Assembly (NCBI GenBank): GCA_004134995.1
Contig: REGP01000003.1
Span: forward strand, 372,001-436,000
Origin: Oxalobacteraceae bacterium CAVE-383
GTDB taxonomy: Bacteria > Pseudomonadota > Gammaproteobacteria > Burkholderiales > Burkholderiaceae_D
Direction: 5' to 3'
Length of the DNA stretch: 64,000 nt
The notes beneath the pieces were generated by a model that did not search any database, had not been told where the DNA came from, and was given only the letters and a program-made list of their open reading frames with translations. Shown here one piece after another: positions 59,631 to 64,000 of this stretch. A program made the translations under genes and the position numbers. Each line of letters begins with the position of its first letter. The stretch's first letter is position 1.

Positions 59631-59636
59631 TATAAT
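59631..59636 (+). promoter_or_regulatory. TATAAT -10 box upstream of ssb
   Basis: Perfect TATAAT 70 bp before the ssb ATG, overlapping the end of the deacetylase region; -35 not clear. AGGAGAAACT precedes the ATG. Confidence 0.5.
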
Positions 59637-59705
59637 TCCCTCTAATGAAAAAACGTCCCCGGCCGGCTGCGGCCGCGCGGCATCTTTATCGAATCAGGAG
59701 AAACT

Positions 59706-60212
59706 ATGGCATCGGTCAACAAAGTCATCATCGTCGGCAATCTGGGCCGTGACCCCGAAACGCGTTATATGCCGAACGGCGACGCCGTGACCAATGTGGC
59801 GGTCGCGACGACCGAAAGCTGGAAAGACAAGAACAGCGGCGAAAAGAAGGAATTGACGGAATGGCACCGCATCACCTTCTATCGCAAGCTGGCTGAAATC
59901 GCCGGCCAGTACCTGAAAAAGGGATCGCAGGTCTACGTCGAAGGCCGTCTGCAAACGCGCAAATGGACCGACAAGGACGGTGTCGAAAAATACACCACTG
60001 AAATCATCGCCGACACCATGCAGATGCTCGGCAGCCGCCAGGGCATGGGCGGCGGCGCTTCCGGACCGGACGACGGCTACAGCAGCGCGCCGCCGTCGCG
60101 GCCGAATCCGGGCAACGCCAGCGCCGGCGGCGGCGGAGGCAGTGCGCGGCCACAGGCGCAATCGCGGCCCGCGCCGAATTTCTCGGATATGGATGACGAT
60201 ATTCCGTTCTGA
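59706..60212 (+). CDS. ssb: Single-stranded DNA-binding protein
   Basis: 168 residues. OB fold ([37 protein letters not shown] ... [15 protein letters not shown]), a glycine/proline-rich disordered linker and the acidic tip MDDDIPF that recruits partner proteins. uvrA-ssb proximity is common; here four sugar-modification genes lie between. Confidence 0.98.
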   Translation: MASVNKVIIVGNLGRDPETRYMPNGDAVTNVAVATTESWKDKNSGEKKELTEWHRITFYRKLAEIAGQYLKKGSQVYVEGRLQTRKWTDKDGVEKYTTEIIADTMQMLGSRQGMGGGASGPDDGYSSAPPSRPNPGNASAGGGGGSARPQAQSRPAPNFSDMDDDIPF

Positions 60213-60238
60213 AACATATCTCGATGTAAAGTGTGAAC

Positions 60239-60270
60239 AACCCGGTAGACATAAGTTTGCCGGGTTTTTT
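60239..60270 (+). terminator. Intrinsic terminator after ssb
   Basis: AACCCGG - 14 bases - CCGGGTT followed by TTTT, 27 bp after the ssb stop; also lies at the end of the convergent LysR gene. Confidence 0.8.
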
Positions 60271-60281
60271 CTTGCAAAAAA

Positions 60282-61202
60282 TCAGCTGAACGAAAACCCG
60301 CCCGGCGCGTTTTCCCGAAGGCATTCGATCAATTGCTGAAGGCCGGGCGGCGTCTGCCGGCGGCTGGGGTAATACATGTAAAACGGCGCTCCCATGACGG
60401 ACCATTCCGGCAGCACGATTTCCAGAAGTCCGTCCCGAAGCTCCTGTTCGACCCGGTGTTCCAGGCAATAGGCAAGCGCCACGCCATTGATCGCCGCCAA
60501 TACCGCGCTTTCGGTTTCATTGGCGCTGACCGGCCCCGGCACATCGAGCGCCGTCGCGCGCGGTCCTTCGCCCAATTCCCATTTGTAGATAGAGTTGTCG
60601 CCCAGCCGCATGCGCACGCATGCATGGCGCATGAGATCCGCAGGAACCTGCGGGCGCCCCCTGCGGGCCAGGTATGCCGGCGCGCCCACGACCACCCAGC
60701 GCAACTTCCCGGTCAGCGGTACGGCGACCATGTCCTGCGGCACCGTTCCGCCATACCGGATGCCGGCGTCATAACCCTCCGCAACGATATCGACCGGCCG
60801 GTCCTCGACCGTAAGCTCCAATTCCAGGTCGGCATATTGGACAAAGAATGTCGGCAAAGCCGGACCAAGCAGCAAGCGCGCCGCATCCCGCGGCACGTTG
60901 ATGCGCAAACGGCCCGCGGGCGTGCCGCGGTATTGGTCGAGATCCCCAAGCGCTTCGCCGATGGTCTGGAAACCTTGTTCAAGTCTTTCCGCCAGCGCGG
61001 CGCCGGCCAGCGTCGGCGCCACCGAGCGGCTGGTGCGATTGAGCAGCTTCACCCCCAGCCGCGATTCCAGATGCCGCATCGAATGACTTAAAGCGGATGT
61101 CGTGACATCCAGTTCATTGGCCGCCTGCCGGAAGCTGCGCCGCCGGACGATCGTCATGAAAACGTTGAGGTCTGCGAGTGAAGCGCGATTCAAAGTGGCC
61201 AT
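60282..61202 (-). CDS. LysR-family transcriptional regulator
   Basis: 306 residues with N-terminal winged helix (DLNVFMTIVRRRSFRQAANELDVTTSALSHSMRHLESRLGVKLLNRTSRSVAPT) and a two-lobed effector domain. Divergent from two aldo/keto reductase genes, so probably their regulator. The effector cannot be predicted. Confidence 0.95.
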   Translation of the reverse strand: MATLNRASLADLNVFMTIVRRRSFRQAANELDVTTSALSHSMRHLESRLGVKLLNRTSRSVAPTLAGAALAERLEQGFQTIGEALGDLDQYRGTPAGRLRINVPRDAARLLLGPALPTFFVQYADLELELTVEDRPVDIVAEGYDAGIRYGGTVPQDMVAVPLTGKLRWVVVGAPAYLARRGRPQVPADLMRHACVRMRLGDNSIYKWELGEGPRATALDVPGPVSANETESAVLAAINGVALAYCLEHRVEQELRDGLLEIVLPEWSVMGAPFYMYYPSRRQTPPGLQQLIECLRENAPGGFSFS

Positions 61203-61250
61203 CGTGAATTTCCGTTCGTATGTAATCGGTCAACATTCCATTGAATTTAT

Positions 61251-61268
61251 CTCAACTTTATCTGAGTT
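61251..61268. promoter_or_regulatory. Candidate LysR operator in the divergent promoter region
   Basis: CTCA - ACTTTATC - TGAG dyad (61251-61266) nested with AACT..AGTT in the 111-bp gap between the LysR and reductase starts. Dyads with this spacing are typical LysR boxes; not tested. Confidence 0.5.
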
Positions 61269-61313
61269 ATTATCATCGATCTATTCCGGCAGCGTTTACC
61301 TTGAAGGAAAAAT

Positions 61314-62297
61314 ATGCGTATCGAAACAATCAATATTCCCGGCATCGACATTCCGGTTTCCCGTATCGGCCTCGGGACCTGGGCAATCGGCGGATGGATG
61401 TGGGGCGGCAGCGATGAAGAGAGTTCCATCGACACCATCCGCGGCGCCGTGAATTCCGGCATCAACCTTATCGACACCGCGCCGGTTTACGGCTTCGGCC
61501 ATTCCGAGGAGATCGTCGGCAAGGCTCTGGTAGGCATCCGCAGCCAGGTTGTGATTGCGACCAAGACGGCGCTGGAATGGCCGAACGAAAAGGTGAAGCG
61601 CAACGCCAGCGCTGCGCGTATCCGCCAGGAGATTGAAGACTCGCTGCGCCGGCTTCGCACGGACCGCATCGATCTCTATCAGGTGCATTGGCCAGATCCA
61701 TTGGTGCCGCATGAGGAAACCGCCTTCGAGCTGGAGAAGCTGCGCAAGGAAGGGAAAATACTGGCGATCGGGGTCAGCAATTACGGCATTGATCAGATGG
61801 ACGGTTTCCGCAAGAACGCCTCGCTGGCGACAATCCAGCCGCCCTACAATCTGTTCGAACGGGCCATCGAAGCCGATGTGCTGCCCTACGCCAAACAGCA
61901 TGGGTTGATCGTATTGGCTTACGGCGCGTTATGCCGGGGGCTGCTTTCGGGGCGCATGCATCCGCGTACCATGTTCGATGGCGACGACCTGCGCAAGGCC
62001 GATCCCAAATTCCGGGCGCCGCGCTTCAGCCAGTACTTGGACGCGGTCGAGGCGCTGCGGCAATTCGCGCAGGAGCGGCACGGCAAATCGGTACTGGCCC
62101 TGGCGGTGCGCTGGATCCTGGACCAAGGGCCGACCATCGCCCTGTGGGGCGCCCGCAAGCCGGAGCAACTGGCCGGTCTCCAGGATGCCTTCGGCTGGAA
62201 GCTGAGCGCTGGCGACCTGGCGGAAATAGATGCCATCCTCGATCGCCACATCAAGGATCCCGTCGGCCCCGAATTCATGGCGCCGCCGACACGCTGA
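61314..62297 (+). CDS. Aldo/keto reductase
   Basis: 327-residue NADPH-dependent (beta/alpha)8 reductase. Catalytic tetrad D54, Y59, K84, H125 visible (LIDTAPVYG, ATKTALEW, YQVHWPDP). First of a two-gene run with a second family member 41 bp downstream; substrate unknown. Confidence 0.95.
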   Translation: MRIETINIPGIDIPVSRIGLGTWAIGGWMWGGSDEESSIDTIRGAVNSGINLIDTAPVYGFGHSEEIVGKALVGIRSQVVIATKTALEWPNEKVKRNASAARIRQEIEDSLRRLRTDRIDLYQVHWPDPLVPHEETAFELEKLRKEGKILAIGVSNYGIDQMDGFRKNASLATIQPPYNLFERAIEADVLPYAKQHGLIVLAYGALCRGLLSGRMHPRTMFDGDDLRKADPKFRAPRFSQYLDAVEALRQFAQERHGKSVLALAVRWILDQGPTIALWGARKPEQLAGLQDAFGWKLSAGDLAEIDAILDRHIKDPVGPEFMAPPTR

Positions 62298-62338
62298 ACG
62301 CCGCGATCCCCAACGCCATCCCGTAAGCGGAGCAGAAA

Positions 62339-63355
62339 ATGCAAAAACGCACCATTGGAACCTCGAACCTTCAAGTCGCCCCTCTCGTCTTCGGCGCCAA
62401 CGTATTCGGGTGGACGGCCGACCAGCGCACTGCCTTCTCGCTTCTCGACACCTTCGTCGACCAGGGCCTGAACTTTGTCGATACCGCCGACAGCTACTCG
62501 CACTGGGCCGAGGGCAATCAGGGCGGCGAGTCCGAAACGATCATCGGCAAGTGGTTCAGGCAAAGCGGCAAGCGCGACAAGATCGTGCTGGCGACCAAGG
62601 TCGGCATGTGGAAGCAACGGCCGGGGCTGTCGGCGGCGAACATTGAAGCCGCCGTCAACGATTCGCTGCGCCGCCTGCAGACCGATTACATCGACGTCTA
62701 TTTCTCTCACATCGACGACCATGAAACGCCGTTCGAAGAGACGCTTGGCGCGTATCAGAAGCTGATCGGCGCAGGAAAGGTGCGGGTTATCGGCGCATCG
62801 AACTTCGGCGGCGAGCGGCTCAATGCAGCCATGGAGGCATCCAAGGCATTGGGCCTGCCGGCATATCAGGTGCTCCAGCCGGAGTACAACCTTTACGATC
62901 GGATGGCTTACGAGAACGATCTTGAGCCGGTCGCGCGAGCGCACAAATTGGCCGTGGTCACTTATTTCAGCCTGGCGAGCGGTTTCCTGAGCGGAAAATA
63001 CCGTTCGAAGGCGGATACGGCAAAAGGTGCGCGGGGGGCGCTGGTGGACAAATACCTCAACGAACGCGGACTGCGGATCGTCGATGCCCTGGTTGAGGTG
63101 GCCAGGCGCAACAACACTGCGCCTGCGACCGTGGCGCTGGCCTGGATCATCGCGCGTCCGAGCGTGACGGCGCCGATTGCAAGCGCAACGTCGGTGGCGC
63201 AAGTGGAAAGCCTGGCCGCGGCCACGCGCCTGCAATTATCTTCCGATGACATGCAACTGCTTGCCGAGGCCAGCGCGCCGCGAAACAACCGCTCCGCGCA
63301 AGACAGGCAACGGCCCATTGCCATGCGCTCGAAACATCGTTCCAAACGGGATTGA
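62339..63355 (+). CDS. Aldo/keto reductase (second copy)
   Basis: 338 residues. Tetrad D48, Y53, K87, H124 (FVDTADSYSHW, LATKVGMW, YFSHIDDHE). Only distantly similar to its neighbour, so not a recent duplication. The insertion after the tyrosine (SHWAEGNQGGESE) matches the subgroup often annotated as general oxidoreductases. Confidence 0.94.
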   Translation: MQKRTIGTSNLQVAPLVFGANVFGWTADQRTAFSLLDTFVDQGLNFVDTADSYSHWAEGNQGGESETIIGKWFRQSGKRDKIVLATKVGMWKQRPGLSAANIEAAVNDSLRRLQTDYIDVYFSHIDDHETPFEETLGAYQKLIGAGKVRVIGASNFGGERLNAAMEASKALGLPAYQVLQPEYNLYDRMAYENDLEPVARAHKLAVVTYFSLASGFLSGKYRSKADTAKGARGALVDKYLNERGLRIVDALVEVARRNNTAPATVALAWIIARPSVTAPIASATSVAQVESLAAATRLQLSSDDMQLLAEASAPRNNRSAQDRQRPIAMRSKHRSKRD

Positions 63356-63364
63356 TCCGGCCTG

Positions 63365-63553
63365 TCAGTCAGGCTCCGACCAGAGCTTGCCGCCGGTCGC
63401 CCAGTTTTCGCGTTTGACGTCTTCGATGATGATGTCGACCGATGCGGCGCCGACGCCGAGCGTGGCGACGGTGGCTTCGGTCACTGCTTTGACGAATGCC
63501 CGCTTTTCTTCCGTGCTGCGGCCTTCGAATAACTGAACGTTGATGGTTGGCAT
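63365..63553 (-). CDS. 4-oxalocrotonate tautomerase family protein
   Basis: 62-residue tautomerase; after Met removal Pro1 is the catalytic base (MPTINVQLFEGRSTEEKRAFVKAVTEATV). Family size fits the 60-80 residue class. Converges on the second reductase with 9 bp between. Could act on keto/enol products of the neighbouring reductases, but that is inference. Confidence 0.9.
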   Translation of the reverse strand: MPTINVQLFEGRSTEEKRAFVKAVTEATVATLGVGAASVDIIIEDVKRENWATGGKLWSEPD

Positions 63554-63899
63554 ATTTTTCTTTTCTGGCGAGTGGCTAGCGGGGAATAAGAATATGGATA
63601 ATCAGTCGCGACAGGACGGCGACAGCGCATCGAGCATGCGCAACAAGGCCGGCCATTCCAGTATCCCTTCGGGCGCGCCGTCGCCGGCTAAAATTATAAA
63701 GCAGGCTGTCAGGACTACGTGGTAATACGTTCCGAAAAAAATCAGCATGAAATTAATTCGCCGATGGCCTGGCGCGCATGCCCGATAATGGCCTCCGGCC
63801 CGAGGCAGCATTGTCTGCGTCGGGCCGCGGACACACATAAACCACAGATGAAATAAATTGGTGGCAGAATACCGTTGCCACCACATAGGGGACCAATGA
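63554..63899. other. Gene-free region with two hairpins before the dctA-like gene
   Basis: 346 bp with no supported gene. Contains a stem CGGCCCGA / TCGGGCCG (63796-63803, 63820-63827) continued inward by GCAG/CTGC, and a dyad GGTGGCA - 9 bases - TGCCACC (63860-63882) just before the next gene, a candidate operator. Confidence 0.55.
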
Positions 63900-64000
63900 A
63901 TGGACAAGAAGCCGTTATATAAATCGTTGTATATACAAGTCATCACGGCAATCATCATCGGCGTGCTGTTGGGCCATTTCTATCCCGACACCGGCGCCGC
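63900..64000 (+). CDS. C4-dicarboxylate transporter DctA-like, N-terminal fragment (cut by window end)
   Basis: Only the first 33 residues are in the window: [33 protein letters not shown], which matches the start of DctA-type dicarboxylate:cation symporters (first TM helix, GxLLGHFYP). ATG 63900 sits next to an out-of-frame ATG at 63896. Confidence 0.8.
   Translation, partial: MDKKPLYKSLYIQVITAIIIGVLLGHFYPDTGA

Noticed and set aside
63602-63958. 118-codon leftward frame near the window end
   Set aside because: Overlaps the DctA-like start on the other strand, has no recognisable family and no ribosome-binding site.

Overview
This window looks like a chromosomal segment of a GC-rich betaproteobacterium, most likely Burkholderiales and probably Oxalobacteraceae-like. 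The evidence is gene order (ftsY-ftsE-ftsX-rpoH; rsmD-coaD-ferredoxin; grpE-dnaK-dnaJ; hda-HAD-pcnB-folK; kdsD-kdsC-lptC-lptA-lptB-rpoN-hpf facing a CPA2 antiporter) and protein sequence. No species can be named from this alone. No rRNA, tRNA, CRISPR array, transposase or phage gene was recognised.

Layout. 0-21 kb is mostly core genome: a cut HD-GYP gene, rpoH with a perfect CIRCE operator upstream, ftsX/ftsE/ftsY, two M16 peptidase genes split by a ParA-like ATPase gene, rsmD, coaD, a ferredoxin, the grpE/dnaK/dnaJ chaperone genes with sigma-32-like promoters, carbonic anhydrase, panB, and the hda-HAD-pcnB-folK run divergent from purM. 20.3-37.3 kb holds the most interesting locus. It has an Anbu proteasome-like peptidase, two circularly permuted ATP-grasp proteins, two alpha-E domains (one fused to an ATP-grasp) and two transglutaminase-family proteins, the gene set long suspected to make and degrade a peptide tag or peptide metabolite. 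It is broken open between Anbu and alpha-E by about 6.4 kb of foreign-looking cargo: a pteridine-reductase-like SDR, an ABC importer, an amidase and a GntR regulator. Inside the cargo is a 158-bp scar made of an alpha-E 3' end joined to an Anbu middle.

37.4-43.3 kb: a two-component system in one operon with a two-subunit Na+/solute symporter, then an SDR and glutaredoxin GrxD. 43.3-51.4 kb: the Kdo/Lpt/RpoN/HPF operon and an antiporter, bounded on both sides by long near-perfect inverted repeats of unknown nature. 51.5-60.2 kb: a phytanoyl-CoA dioxygenase-like gene, uvrA, a four-gene cluster resembling lipid A hexosamine modification systems (ArnT-like transferase, polyprenyl-phosphate glycosyltransferase, GtrA, YdjC-type deacetylase) and ssb. 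60.3-64 kb: a LysR regulator divergent from two aldo/keto reductases, a 4-oxalocrotonate tautomerase homologue, and the first codons of a DctA-like transporter cut by the window end.

The operons fit together as envelope biogenesis (fts, lpt/kds, lipid A modification), heat-shock control (rpoH with CIRCE and sigma-32 promoters) and a putative peptide-tag/proteolysis module disrupted and partly rearranged by gene acquisition.
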